From an uncultured beta proteobacterium (GTDB lineage: Bacteria; Pseudomonadota; Gammaproteobacteria; Burkholderiales; SG8-41): a stretch of 47,071 nt of DNA. The notes under the pieces were generated by a model. It saw only the letters and a list, made by a program, of their open reading frames with translations. It was not told the DNA's origin and searched no databases. This document shows, in pieces, positions 1 through 9,834 of the stretch; position 1 is the stretch's first letter; each line of letters opens with the position of its first letter. The stretch covers positions 1-47,071 of the forward strand of contig CAIZLW010000190.1 of assembly GCA_903933915.1 (NCBI GenBank). The letters are read 5' to 3'. A program made the position numbers and the translations under genes.

Positions 1-20
1 ACTTTAAAAACAAATAGTTA

Positions 21-926
21 TTATGGATTGTGGGCGCTGAGGTGGCGCCGCACCGAGAGCCAGGCACCGAACCACCCCAAGCCGGTAGCAAACAGCAACG
101 CGAACAGGCTGTCGGCCCAGGCAAGATGGACCAGTTCCAGCGGCATGCCATACAAGGCGGCAAGCGGACGCAACTGGCCATTGAAGATCAGCAGGCCGAT
201 GGCGGTCAGCAGCCAGGCGGCAATGCCCCCGGCAATGCCGATGAGACCGCCGAAATAAAGAAAGGGGCGCTGGATCCAGCCGTCGGTGGCGCCGATCAGT
301 TTGGCGACTTCGATTTCGTCGCGCTGGGTGAGGATTTGCAGGCGGATGGTGTTGAAGGTGATCGCCACCAGTGCCAGCGCAAGCACCGCTGCCAGCATCA
401 GCACCGCATAACGGCCGACCGCCAGCAGGCTGTCCAGCCGTCGCGCCCAGTCGGAATCGACATGCGCTTCGGCCACCTTGGGCCAGCGGGCAAACTCCAC
501 ACGCAAAGTTTCAAGCGCAGCCGCGTCGTTGGCGACTGCGGTGACGACAAAAGCATCGGGCAGCGGATTGGCGGACAGGCCGGCCGCGACATCGGCAAGG
601 CCGGCACGGGATTTCAGTGTTTCCAGCGCCTGGGTTCGCGACACGAAGCGAAAACCGGCCAGTCCAGGACGCGCTTTCAGCCGCAGTTCGATCACCCGTA
701 CATCGGCGGCAGTAGCTTCGGGTGCGAGAAAGATGCTGATTTCCGGTTGCGGCGTGAAATCGCGGGCCAAGCCCTGCAGATTGGCCAGCATCACATAGAA
801 CCCCAGCGGCAGCGCGAGCGCAATGCCGATGACGGTGATGTTCAGCAGGTTCGCCAGCGGTGACGCGGCCAGTCGTGCAAAAGCACTGATGCAGGCCCGG
901 CGATGCGCGGAAGCCCAGGCTCTCAT
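21..926 (-). CDS. ftsX: Cell division protein FtsX
   Basis: Integral membrane partner of FtsE. The FtsEX complex sits at the division septum and couples ATP hydrolysis to activation of periplasmic peptidoglycan hydrolases. The 301-aa product has the FtsX layout: a first membrane segment at about residues 27-49, a periplasmic domain to about 165, then three further membrane segments at about 171-195, 222-245 and 270-290, which with the first make the FtsX/MacB-type permease core. The ATG overlaps the ftsE stop by 4 bp (ATGA), so the pair is translationally coupled. In proteobacteria rpoH usually follows ftsX; it would lie beyond the window edge. Confidence 0.96.
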   Translation of the reverse strand: MRAWASAHRRACISAFARLAASPLANLLNITVIGIALALPLGFYVMLANLQGLARDFTPQPEISIFLAPEATAADVRVIELRLKARPGLAGFRFVSRTQALETLKSRAGLADVAAGLSANPLPDAFVVTAVANDAAALETLRVEFARWPKVAEAHVDSDWARRLDSLLAVGRYAVLMLAAVLALALVAITFNTIRLQILTQRDEIEVAKLIGATDGWIQRPFLYFGGLIGIAGGIAAWLLTAIGLLIFNGQLRPLAALYGMPLELVHLAWADSLFALLFATGLGWFGAWLSVRRHLSAHNP

Positions 927-1582
927 GCGACCAGCCTTCCGCCGCGAATATTGATGATCCGCGGATGGAGCCGGGCGGCGAGCTGGGCATCATGGGTGGC
1001 CAGCACGACGGTGACGCCGACCAGGTTGAAGTCGCTGAACAGCGTGGCGATTTCGGCAGCGTACTCCGCATCCAGATTGCCGGTCGGTTCATCGGCCAGC
1101 AGTACGGCCGGGCGATGCACGATGGCCCGCGCGATGCACAGGCGCTGCTGCTCGCCGCCGGACAGCGTGATCGGCCGCGCCTTTTCCTTGTGCAGCAGCC
1201 CGACCTTGTCGAGGGCGGCGCGCGCGCGGCGCGCGCTCTCGCGACGGTCATAGCCGGTGATGTCCAGCGGCAGCATCACGTTCTCGAAGGCATTGCGGTC
1301 GAACAGCAGTTTGTGGTCCTGGAACACCAGCCCGAAATTGCGCCGGAGGAACGGGATGCCGCGGGCGCGCAACGTGCCGATATTCTGGCCGTTGACGATG
1401 ACCGAACCCGTAGTGGGGCGTTCGATGGCGGCCATCAGCTTCAGCAGTGTGCTTTTGCCCGCGCCGGAATGACCGGTAATGAACACCAGTTCGCCGGTTT
1501 CGACGGTAAGTGTGATATTGGCGAGCGCATCATGCCCGCCGGGGTAACGCTTGCTGACGCCGCTGAGGACGATCTGGGTCAT
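923..1582 (-). CDS. ftsE: Cell division ATP-binding protein FtsE
   Basis: Cytoplasmic ABC ATPase that drives the FtsEX complex at the septum. The 219-aa protein has the Walker A motif GHSGAGKS at 37-44, the ABC signature LSGGEQQ at 140-146 and the Walker B stretch ending DEPTGNLD at about 164-171. Length and the compact single-domain form fit FtsE rather than a general transporter ATPase. It overlaps ftsY by 4 bp upstream and ftsX by 4 bp downstream, giving a tightly coupled ftsY-ftsE-ftsX operon. Confidence 0.97.
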   Translation of the reverse strand: MTQIVLSGVSKRYPGGHDALANITLTVETGELVFITGHSGAGKSTLLKLMAAIERPTTGSVIVNGQNIGTLRARGIPFLRRNFGLVFQDHKLLFDRNAFENVMLPLDITGYDRRESARRARAALDKVGLLHKEKARPITLSGGEQQRLCIARAIVHRPAVLLADEPTGNLDAEYAAEIATLFSDFNLVGVTVVLATHDAQLAARLHPRIINIRGGRLVA

Positions 1583-2547
1583 GTGTCGAGCAGTGCTGCG
1601 ACAAAATCGTCGGCGACGAAGGGTCGCAGATCATCCATGCCTTCGCCGATGCCGATGAAGCGCACCGGAACCGGTTTGCCGCCGGCACGGCTGTGGGCGA
1701 TACCGGCAATTACGCCGCCTTTGGCGGTGCCGTCGAGCTTGGTCAGCACCAGACCGGTGACGCCGACCGCGGCATCGAATGCCGCGAGTTGCGCCAGCGC
1801 GTTTTGCCCGGTGTTGGCGTCCAGCACCAGCAGTACCTCATGCGGCGCGCCGGGCATCGCTTTGTCGATGACCCGCTTCACCTTGCGGATTTCTTCCATC
1901 AGATTCAGCTGGGTCGGCAGACGGCCGGCGGTGTCGGCAAGCACAATGTCGATGCCGCGCGCCCGCGCCGCGTTGATGGCGTCGAAAATCACCGCGGCAG
2001 CGTCGCCCGAGACCTGGGAAATGACGGTTACGTTGTTGCGTTCACCCCACGCCGCGAGCTGCTCGCGCGCGGCGGCACGGAAGGTATCGCCGGCTGCGAG
2101 CAGCACGGATTTGCCCTGGGCCTGGAAATAATGCGCGAGTTTGCCGATGGAGGTGGTTTTGCCGGCGCCATTGACGCCGGCGAGCATGATCACAAAAGGT
2201 TTGGCAGAACCGGTTTCGAGCGGTCTGGCGATGACTTCAAGCATGGCGCACAGTTCTTCGCGCAAGCCATCGCGCAACTGCGCGGCTTCGCTATAACGTC
2301 CGCGTCGTGCCCGGGCACGCAGCGCATCAAGCAGATGGATCGTCGCGGCGACGCCGACATCAGCGGTCAGCAGCACGGTTTCCAGTTCCTCGTAGAAGGC
2401 TTCGTCCAGTTTGCGTCCGGCCCCGAACAGGGAGCCCAGGCTTGCACCCAGTTGGGCGCGTGTTTTGCCCAGCCCCTGCTGCAGACGGGCCAGCCAGCCG
2501 GCCGCAGGCGCTTCTTCGGGATCTTTTTTTTTGCCGAAACCAAACAT
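1579..2547 (-). CDS. ftsY: Signal recognition particle receptor FtsY
   Basis: SRP GTPase that docks ribosome-nascent-chain/SRP complexes at the inner membrane for co-translational insertion. The 322-aa protein has an N-terminal helical domain, the G1 loop GVNGAGKTT at 124-132, DTAGR at about 205 and TKLDGTAKGG near 270. It begins MFGFGKKK and lacks the long acidic A domain of the E. coli protein; short forms like this are common in betaproteobacteria. First gene of the ftsYEX operon, transcribed divergently from the M16 peptidase genes. Confidence 0.97.
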   Translation of the reverse strand: MFGFGKKKDPEEAPAAGWLARLQQGLGKTRAQLGASLGSLFGAGRKLDEAFYEELETVLLTADVGVAATIHLLDALRARARRGRYSEAAQLRDGLREELCAMLEVIARPLETGSAKPFVIMLAGVNGAGKTTSIGKLAHYFQAQGKSVLLAAGDTFRAAAREQLAAWGERNNVTVISQVSGDAAAVIFDAINAARARGIDIVLADTAGRLPTQLNLMEEIRKVKRVIDKAMPGAPHEVLLVLDANTGQNALAQLAAFDAAVGVTGLVLTKLDGTAKGGVIAGIAHSRAGGKPVPVRFIGIGEGMDDLRPFVADDFVAALLDT

Positions 2548-2622
2548 GAATGTCGTGGTCAGATGAGGACGGCGCCGATACGCGCCGGTCCAGCAGGTTA
2601 ATTGGCTACAATTCTAACAGGG

Positions 2623-2639
2623 CCTTGCCGCCGGCAAGG
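2623..2639. promoter_or_regulatory. Perfect hairpin in the leader of the M16 peptidase operon
   Basis: CCTTGCC-GCC-GGCAAGG forms a 7-bp GC-rich stem with a 3-nt loop, 20 nt before the chosen start codon. No T-run of terminator length follows, so it may be an attenuator-like or mRNA-stabilising element. A possible -10 box TACAAT lies just upstream (2607-2612). Function is inferred only. Confidence 0.35.
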
Positions 2640-2658
2640 TTTCACAAGACAGGACACC

Positions 2659-4053
2659 ATGGCTGCTTTGCCGAAATTATTCGTCGTTTTGATCCTGGCA
2701 TTGGCCAGTCTGCCCGCCGCATCCGCTGCAAATGCAGCGGCAGATGATGTGGCGGTGAAAGATCTGGCCAACGGCTTGCGCGTCATCGTCAAGCCGGATT
2801 TGCGCGCGCCGGTGGTGGTCAGCATGGTCTGGTACCGCATCGGCAGCGTCGACGAGCAGGGCGGTGTCACCGGGGTGGCGCATGTGCTTGAACACATGAT
2901 GTTCAAGGGTACTAAAGCGGTGCCGGCGGGCGAATTTTCGCGGCTGATTGCCGTCGCGGGCGGACGCGACAACGCCTTCACCAGCCGCGACTACACCGGC
3001 TATTTCCAGACGCTGCACAAGTCCGCATTGCCGCTGTCCTTCCGGCTCGAAGCCGACCGCATGGCCAATCTGGTGCTGTCGCCGGAAGAGTTTGCCAAGG
3101 AATTGAAAGTGGTCATGGAGGAGCGCCGCTGGCGCACCGATGACCGGCCGCAGTCGGTGATGTACGAGCGCCTGCTGGCGACGGCGCTGACCGCGCATCC
3201 TTACCGCAATCCGGTGATCGGCTGGATGAACGATCTCGAGAACCTGAGCATCGACGATACGCGCCGTTTTTACGAGCAATGGTATTCGCCGAACAACGCG
3301 ATTGTTGTGGTGGTGGGTGATGTTGTTCCGGCCGAAGTCTTCGCGCTGGCCGAGCAGCATTTCGGCGCAATACCGCGCAAGGCATTGCCGCCGCGCAAGC
3401 CGCAGGATGAACCGCAGCAGCTTGGACTGAAGCGGCTGACCGTGAAGGTGCCCGCCGAGCAGGCGCAGGTGCTGATGGCCTACCGCGCGCCGCGTTTGAA
3501 CAAGCCGGCGGAGGAATGGGAGCCTTATGCGCTGGACATGCTGGAGAGTGTACTCAGCGGCAATCCCGCGGCCCGACTGCCCCAGCAGTTGGTAAAAACC
3601 GACCGTCTGGCGGCGACGGCTGGTGCCAGCTATGAAGGCGTCGGCCGCGGCCCTGGATTTTTCTATCTCAGCGGCACGCCGGCGAAAGGCAAAACTGCGG
3701 CTGAAATGGAACAAGGCCTGCGCCGCGAAGTGCGGCGCCTGATTGAAGAGGGCGTAACCCAGGAAGAGCTCGATCGCGTCAAGGCGCAGGCCATCGCCGC
3801 GCAGGTCTATCAGCGCGATTCGATGTTTTTTCAGGCGCGCCAGATCGGCTGGCTGGAGACCATCGGGTTGTCCTATCGCGATGAAAATCTGTTTATCGAG
3901 AAACTGCAGCAGGTCACGGCCGAGCAGGTACTCGATGTGGCGCGCAGGTATCTCGTCGATGATGCGCTGACGGTGGCTTATCTGGATCCCCAGCCGCTGG
4001 GTGCTGCGCCGGCACGGACCGCGCCGCCCGCGGGAGTTCGTCATGGCAATTAA
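2659..4053 (+). CDS. Exported zinc peptidase, M16 (pitrilysin/PqqL-like) family, catalytic member
   Basis: Predicted periplasmic metallopeptidase of 464 aa. The start at 2659 is preferred because it follows AGGA and gives a clean signal peptide (MAALPKLF... to ASA at about 23); an ATG at 2602 would add 19 residues without export features. The inverted zinc motif HVLEH is at 75-79 and the downstream glutamates are present around MEERRW. A single N- plus C-domain unit makes half of a typical M16 clamshell. The next gene overlaps by 11 bp and encodes a partner without the zinc motif, so the two probably form a heterodimer. Confidence 0.9.
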   Translation: MAALPKLFVVLILALASLPAASAANAAADDVAVKDLANGLRVIVKPDLRAPVVVSMVWYRIGSVDEQGGVTGVAHVLEHMMFKGTKAVPAGEFSRLIAVAGGRDNAFTSRDYTGYFQTLHKSALPLSFRLEADRMANLVLSPEEFAKELKVVMEERRWRTDDRPQSVMYERLLATALTAHPYRNPVIGWMNDLENLSIDDTRRFYEQWYSPNNAIVVVVGDVVPAEVFALAEQHFGAIPRKALPPRKPQDEPQQLGLKRLTVKVPAEQAQVLMAYRAPRLNKPAEEWEPYALDMLESVLSGNPAARLPQQLVKTDRLAATAGASYEGVGRGPGFFYLSGTPAKGKTAAEMEQGLRREVRRLIEEGVTQEELDRVKAQAIAAQVYQRDSMFFQARQIGWLETIGLSYRDENLFIEKLQQVTAEQVLDVARRYLVDDALTVAYLDPQPLGAAPARTAPPAGVRHGN

Positions 4054-5407
4054 CAACATGAAAATGAAATCGATGACCCGCACGCTGTGCGCACTGGCGT
4101 TGCTGGGCGCGGCACAACTGGCCCACGCGATCCTGCCGATTGAACACTGGCGCACTTCGACCGGTGCGAAAGTCTATTTCGTGGCCAATCGCGGTCTGCC
4201 GATGCTCGATGTATCCGTCGATGTTCCCGCCGGATCCGGCTTTGATACCCCGGAAAAATCCGGTCTGGCCTCGATGACCAACGGCTTGATGCGTCTGGGT
4301 GCAGCCGGGATGAGCGAGGATGCAATCGCACGCCGGCTCGCCGACGTCGGCGCCGAGATGGGCAATCGGTTTGACAGTGATCGCGGCGGCCTGTCGCTGC
4401 GCACGTTGTCCGATGTCAAGCGGCGCAGCCAGGCGCTGGAGGTGATGGCCGGGGTGCTGAGTGCGCCGGCATTTTCAGCGTCTATCGTCGAGCGTGAGAA
4501 AGCCCGTTACGCGAGCGCGCTGAAGGAGGCCGACCTGACGCCCGGTACCCAGGCCAATCAAGAGTTTTACCGCCAGGTTTACGGCAAACATCCCTATGCG
4601 CTGCGTTCGTCCGGCGAAGTCGATACGGTCGGGAAACTGCAACGCGACGACCTGATGGCGTTCTACCGCAGGCACTATGTGGCCGAACAGGCAGTCGTGG
4701 CGATCATGGGTGATGTCACCCGTCAGGAGGCGGAGGCAATCGCCGAACAGGTGACGCGTGCAATGCCGCGAAGCAATGGACCTGCGCTTGCCATCCCCGA
4801 AGTGCAGCCGCTGCCGGCGGCGGTGACCCGGATGATTGCGCATCCGGCAAGTCAGAGCCACATCATGATCGGCGGTCCCGGGATTCGCCGTGATGACCCG
4901 GATTATTTCACGCTGTTCGTCGGCAACTACGTGCTGGGCGGGGGCGGGTTTGTGTCGCGCATTACCGAGGAGGTTCGGCAAAAACGCGGCCTGGCCTATT
5001 CCGCCTACAGCTATTTCTCGCCGCTGCGCGCACGCGGGCCGTTCATCATCGGCATGCAGACGCGGCGTGACCAGGCCGAGCAGGCGCTGACCGTGGTCAG
5101 GAGCACGCTGCGTGAATTCATCGACAAGGGACCCACGGATCAGGAGGTCGTTGCCGCAAAGCAGAACATCGTCGGTGGTTTTCCGATGCGCATCGACAGC
5201 AACCGCAAGATTCACGAATACCTGGGGTTCATCGGATTCTATGAGCTGCCCATCGATTATCTCGAGACCTTTGTTGCCAACATCGAGCGGGTGACGGCTG
5301 CCGGCATCAAGACGGCATTTGCGCGCCGTATTGATCCGGACCGTCTGGTCACCGTGGTGGTCGGCGCCGATCGCGACCAGACGGCGGCGACTCCCGCGAC
5401 GCGCTGA
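4043..5407 (+). CDS. Exported M16 family protein, non-catalytic partner
   Basis: A 454-aa second M16 subunit. The ATG at 4043 has GGGAG upstream and gives a signal peptide ending near LAHA. Where the partner has HxxEH, this protein reads SGLASMTNG, so it cannot bind zinc in the usual way. It keeps the C-terminal substrate-binding signature around RGLAYSAYSYF. In this family one subunit usually carries the zinc site and the other the Arg/Tyr pair, so this is expected architecture and not decay. The 11-bp overlap with the upstream gene implies coupled synthesis. Confidence 0.88.
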   Translation: MAINNMKMKSMTRTLCALALLGAAQLAHAILPIEHWRTSTGAKVYFVANRGLPMLDVSVDVPAGSGFDTPEKSGLASMTNGLMRLGAAGMSEDAIARRLADVGAEMGNRFDSDRGGLSLRTLSDVKRRSQALEVMAGVLSAPAFSASIVEREKARYASALKEADLTPGTQANQEFYRQVYGKHPYALRSSGEVDTVGKLQRDDLMAFYRRHYVAEQAVVAIMGDVTRQEAEAIAEQVTRAMPRSNGPALAIPEVQPLPAAVTRMIAHPASQSHIMIGGPGIRRDDPDYFTLFVGNYVLGGGGFVSRITEEVRQKRGLAYSAYSYFSPLRARGPFIIGMQTRRDQAEQALTVVRSTLREFIDKGPTDQEVVAAKQNIVGGFPMRIDSNRKIHEYLGFIGFYELPIDYLETFVANIERVTAAGIKTAFARRIDPDRLVTVVVGADRDQTAATPATR

Positions 5408-5962
5408 TGCCCGCTGCGGGTTCAAAAAACTGCGAAGTACGGATCATCGGCGGCGCTTGGCGCAGCCGGCGCATCCGTTTTGCCGACCGTCCCGGCCTGC
5501 GACCGACGCCGGATCGCGTGCGCGAGACACTGTTCAACTGGCTGGGCCAGGATCTCGAGGGGCAGGACTGCCTCGACCTGTTTGCCGGCAGCGGCGCGCT
5601 GGGTTTCGAGGCGGCTTCCCGCGGTGCCCGGCGCGTAGTGATGGTTGAGTGCGATACGGCGGCCGCGCGTGCACTGCAGGCGAATCGCGATCTGCTTGCG
5701 GCCGATACGGTGGAAGTAGTGCGCGCCGATGCGCTAGAATTCATCAAGCATCATCGCACTGGTTACGACGTGGTCTTTCTCGATCCGCCGTTTGCCGATG
5801 ATTGCTGGCCGCAGCTGCTGGCGCTGTTGCCGCAATGCCTGAAGCCCGGCGCGCTGGTGTATTGCGAGCGCGCCGAGGCGCTGGACGCCGTGCCGGGTTG
5901 GGATATCGTCAAGACCGGACGCGCCGGACAGGTCAGCCATCAACTACTGAAAAGGGCGGAAC

Positions 5963-5973
<11 letters not shown>
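5407..5973 (+). CDS. rsmD: 16S rRNA (guanine966-N2)-methyltransferase RsmD
   Basis: SAM-dependent methyltransferase that modifies G966 of 16S rRNA in assembled 30S subunits. The 188-aa sequence shows RIIGGAWR near the N-terminus, the SAM-binding loop [10 protein letters not shown] at about 57-66 and the catalytic DPPF at 126-129. The ATG shares a base with the stop of the preceding M16 gene (TGATG) and the 3' end overlaps coaD by 11 bp. rsmD-coaD pairing is common in proteobacteria. Confidence 0.96.
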
Positions 5974-6728
<755 letters not shown>

Positions 6729-6746
6729 AGCACTGCCGCAGCAGGT

Positions 6747-7580
6747 TCAGCGGCGTTGACAGGACGGGCAGTAGCAGGTCGCACGCTGCGCCTGCTTTAT
6801 TTCACGAATGACGGTTCCGCAGCGCGTGCAGGATTCTCCGGCGCGTCCGTACACCAGAAAATGATTCTGGAAGTTGCCGGCCATGCCGTCGCTGCCGACG
6901 TAATCGCGCAGGGAGCTACCGCCGGCATCAATCGCCGAGGCCAGTGTTTTTTTGATTTCCTGCGCGAGCCGGCTGCAGCGTTCGCGGCTGACGCGTCCGG
7001 CCGGCGTGCGCGGATCGATTCCGGCGTGGAACAGCGCCTCGTTGGCGTAGATGTTGCCGACGCCGGCAACAACATGGCTGTCCATGATCACCAGCTTGAT
7101 CGCGGCGCTGCGGGTGCGGGTTTCGCGGTGCAGCACGGCACCGTCAAAATCTGCGGTCAGCGGTTCCGGTCCGATGGATGCGAGCAGTGGATGGGCGAGC
7201 GGGTCGCCGGTTTGCCACAGCACGAGGCCGAAACGCCGCGGGTCGCGCAGCCTGACCACGCGGCCATTGTCGATGATCAGGTCGAAGTGATCGTGCTTTT
7301 CCGGGGGCGTGACCTTGTCGACCAGCCACAGTCGCCCCGACATGCCGAGGTGCACGATCAGCGTACCCGCTTTGTCGTTTGCGGGCACGCAATTGAACAG
7401 CAGGTATTTGCCGCGACGGGAAAGCGATTCGATGCGCGCACCGGCAAGCCGCTGCTCAAGACCGCGCGGCACCGGTTGTCGCATGCCGCGGTGGCGCACG
7501 ATGGCGCACTCGATCCGCCGCCGTTCCACTGCAGCAGCAAGACCGCGCCGGGTGGTTTCAACTTCCGGGAGTTCTGGCAT
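6747..7580 (-). CDS. mutM: Formamidopyrimidine-DNA glycosylase
   Basis: Base-excision repair enzyme with N-glycosylase and AP-lyase activity against 8-oxoguanine and formamidopyrimidines. The 277-aa protein starts with the catalytic MPELPEVE, has the helix-two-turn-helix region around GVGNIYANEALF, and ends in a four-cysteine zinc finger (CTRC...CPSC). It converges with the ferredoxin gene, and its start is 14 bp from the end of the upstream DUF4340-like gene, so it may be read from that operon. Confidence 0.97.
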   Translation of the reverse strand: MPELPEVETTRRGLAAAVERRRIECAIVRHRGMRQPVPRGLEQRLAGARIESLSRRGKYLLFNCVPANDKAGTLIVHLGMSGRLWLVDKVTPPEKHDHFDLIIDNGRVVRLRDPRRFGLVLWQTGDPLAHPLLASIGPEPLTADFDGAVLHRETRTRSAAIKLVIMDSHVVAGVGNIYANEALFHAGIDPRTPAGRVSRERCSRLAQEIKKTLASAIDAGGSSLRDYVGSDGMAGNFQNHFLVYGRAGESCTRCGTVIREIKQAQRATCYCPSCQRR

Positions 7581-7594
7581 TTTAAGTATTTGTT

Positions 7595-8449
7595 TTATTT
7601 AACTTTTTCTGCGGGGTGGGTGATCCCCGGATTGCCCAGCAAGGTTCGGGCGGCCCCCGCGAGAAAGGTGTACTGCAAACCGTTGTCGCGCCGCCATAAC
7701 ACCAGCTGCGGTTCGCGTTGCAGCACGCCGAGCGTGAGCGTCGTGCCGTCGGCCAGTGTGATGCGGATATCGCCGCGTGGCGCGCGGCGGTCGTAGGGTT
7801 CTGCGGCGGCTGCGGAAGCCATGCGCCACTGATCGACGTAACGCTGCAGTTCATCGGCGCCGGCTTCGCCCGCTGGCGGCAACAGCGTCCACCGGCCGTT
7901 GTTTTTGCTGACGGTGAATTCCGGTAATGCCACCGCAACGGGTTGTTCGTTTTCCGCCAGCAGCGCGCGGCGTATCAGCGCCACGGCATTGAGCGGCAGC
8001 GCCGCGCCATGGCGCAGTTCGACGGCGTGTATGGTGTCGCCACGCAGCACGTATTGTTCGCGGGTCACGTTATTGATGCCGCCAAACGCATACTGCACGC
8101 CGTCGATGTCGAGAACTGCAGAGGGCAGATCCAGTTCGAAACGCGCGCGGTCGGTAGCGGGCAGGCGTGCAGTCGATTGCGCTTCGAGAATGGTCAGCAT
8201 GCGCAGGATCTGGAATTCGTCGGCGCGGGCCTGGAGCGGCGCCGTTATCCACCATTGTTCGCCGCGCCGTTCGATGGCGATCGGCGGGCGTTGCTGCCGC
8301 GTCAGTGTAATACGTGAGACCGCCGCAGCCTTGATGTCAGACAGCGGCGCGCGCGCGGCCTCTTCGCGCGACGGTGTGCGCCAGGCCAGCCAGGCCAGCA
8401 GCGCAATCGCGGTCATCAGTGCGACGTTGAGCAGCCAGCCGCGTTTCAT
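7595..8449 (-). CDS. DUF4340-like membrane-anchored protein of a Gld-type ABC export cluster
   Basis: 284-aa protein with one N-terminal membrane anchor (about residues 5-23) and a large extracytoplasmic part resembling DUF4340 proteins. The ATG at 8449 gives MKRGWLLN; an in-frame start 48 nt upstream adds no useful features. It is the last member of an ATPase-permease-GldG-like-DUF4340 gene set on the minus strand, an arrangement recurrent in proteobacteria. The substrate of the system is unknown; the assignment is by size, topology and context. Confidence 0.75.
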   Translation of the reverse strand: MKRGWLLNVALMTAIALLAWLAWRTPSREEAARAPLSDIKAAAVSRITLTRQQRPPIAIERRGEQWWITAPLQARADEFQILRMLTILEAQSTARLPATDRARFELDLPSAVLDIDGVQYAFGGINNVTREQYVLRGDTIHAVELRHGAALPLNAVALIRRALLAENEQPVAVALPEFTVSKNNGRWTLLPPAGEAGADELQRYVDQWRMASAAAAEPYDRRAPRGDIRITLADGTTLTLGVLQREPQLVLWRRDNGLQYTFLAGAARTLLGNPGITHPAEKVK

Positions 8450-8469
8450 TGTTTTATGTCCGCACGTGA

Positions 8470-9831
8470 TCAGCGCGCGTTGCGCCGGCGCCACCATACC
8501 GCAACGCCGATTGCGGCGAACAGCAGCGGCAGTGCGAACAGCACGACAAACGCGATCAGATAGAGCTGGGTGCTGTCGATTTCGATCTGGGTATCAGCGG
8601 CGGGCCGCGCATCGATGGTGACCATCGCGTCTTCGCCGGCCAGCCAGTTGAGCATGCTGACGCCCAAAGCCAGATTGCCGCCGTTGCCGAGAAAACTGTT
8701 GGACAGGAAATGTCCGGTGCCAACGACGATGGCGCGCTGTTCGCGGTCGCCGACCGTGCGCCCAAAGGTGCTGGCGACGTTGACGGGGCCCGGAAAGTCG
8801 CGCGCCTTGTCGAACACCGGTTTGGCATCCAGCTTGCCGATTTCCACCCAGCCGCGCTGAGCGACATCAATCAGTGGCGTCACCGTCCAGCCGGCGTCGT
8901 CATCGGCGCCGATCTGGCGCGCATGCGGAAACAGCGTGTTGTATTGCAGCGCGCCGACAACAGGGTGGCGTGCGTAATTGGTGGCCACGGCAAACACCGG
9001 CGGTCCGCTGCGCGGCGCCAGCGCGGGATCGACCACGGTGCCCGGCGTCAGCACCAGTCCGAGTTTTTCAGCGAGAGGTTGCAGTCCGCGCAGCGGCTCG
9101 GTGTCGATCAGCCACAGCAGGTTGCCGCCGCGGTCAATATAGCGCAGCAGCTTGTCGATTTCGGACGGTTGCAGTTCGACCTGCGGATGGGTGATGACCA
9201 GCAGCGCGGCATTTTCCGGAACATCCTGGGCGATGGCCAGATTCAGATTTGAAATGTTGAAGCCTTTTTCGCGCAGCCGGTGACCGAAGGCGCCGAGGTC
9301 GTGGTTGGCGAGTCCGTCGAGCTTGCGTTCGCCGTGGCCGTCGATCCACAGCACCAGGTTGTTGGCGCCGCGGGCGAGCCGCAGCAGGGCGTTGGCAAAC
9401 GACTGCTCGCTGAATTCCGCCAGCGGGATCTGTTCGCTGCGCCGCTGGTATTCGAGGATCAGTGCGTTGGGTGTGCGCAGGCTGGCTTCGGCGGCCAGCT
9501 TGGGCTGCTCGCGCGGGTCGATCAACTGCAATTGCAGATCGGGTTTGACGCGCTGATAAGCGCGCACGCGCTCCTCGATTGCCTTGTGCACGTTGCTGCC
9601 GCTGCTGTCCTGGCGGATGGCGTAGGCTTTTACGCTGACCGGCCCCTGCAGCTGTTTCAGCGCGCCGATGGTGGTGGCGGACAGCGTATTGCGGGCGCCG
9701 CGCGTGAAGTCGTGTTCGACCCGGTACTCGCGGGCAAAATAGGCAAGCAGCGCGACCAGCAGCGCCAGCAGCAATACAAAAACGCTGCTTTGGGCAACGA
9801 GCTGCCAGCGCAGGCGGCGGGTGATCTGCAT
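8470..9831 (-). CDS. GldG-like auxiliary component of an ABC-2 exporter
   Basis: 453-aa protein with an N-terminal membrane helix (about 12-32), a long extracytoplasmic domain and a C-terminal helix (about 422-445) followed by WWRRRNAR. The middle contains the GldG/ABC-type uncharacterised domain pattern: the VLWIDGHGERKLD region followed by an ALLVITHP strand. It begins 3 bp after the permease gene ends, so the two are co-transcribed. The family was first described in gliding motility, but in betaproteobacteria the role is unknown and no gliding genes are seen here. Confidence 0.8.
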   Translation of the reverse strand: MQITRRLRWQLVAQSSVFVLLLALLVALLAYFAREYRVEHDFTRGARNTLSATTIGALKQLQGPVSVKAYAIRQDSSGSNVHKAIEERVRAYQRVKPDLQLQLIDPREQPKLAAEASLRTPNALILEYQRRSEQIPLAEFSEQSFANALLRLARGANNLVLWIDGHGERKLDGLANHDLGAFGHRLREKGFNISNLNLAIAQDVPENAALLVITHPQVELQPSEIDKLLRYIDRGGNLLWLIDTEPLRGLQPLAEKLGLVLTPGTVVDPALAPRSGPPVFAVATNYARHPVVGALQYNTLFPHARQIGADDDAGWTVTPLIDVAQRGWVEIGKLDAKPVFDKARDFPGPVNVASTFGRTVGDREQRAIVVGTGHFLSNSFLGNGGNLALGVSMLNWLAGEDAMVTIDARPAADTQIEIDSTQLYLIAFVVLFALPLLFAAIGVAVWWRRRNAR

Positions 9832-9834
9832 GGT

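Noticed and set aside
4043-5407. M16 protein without HxxEH considered as a decayed gene
   Set aside because: The frame is intact, it has a signal peptide, and paired M16 subunits normally include one without zinc ligands.
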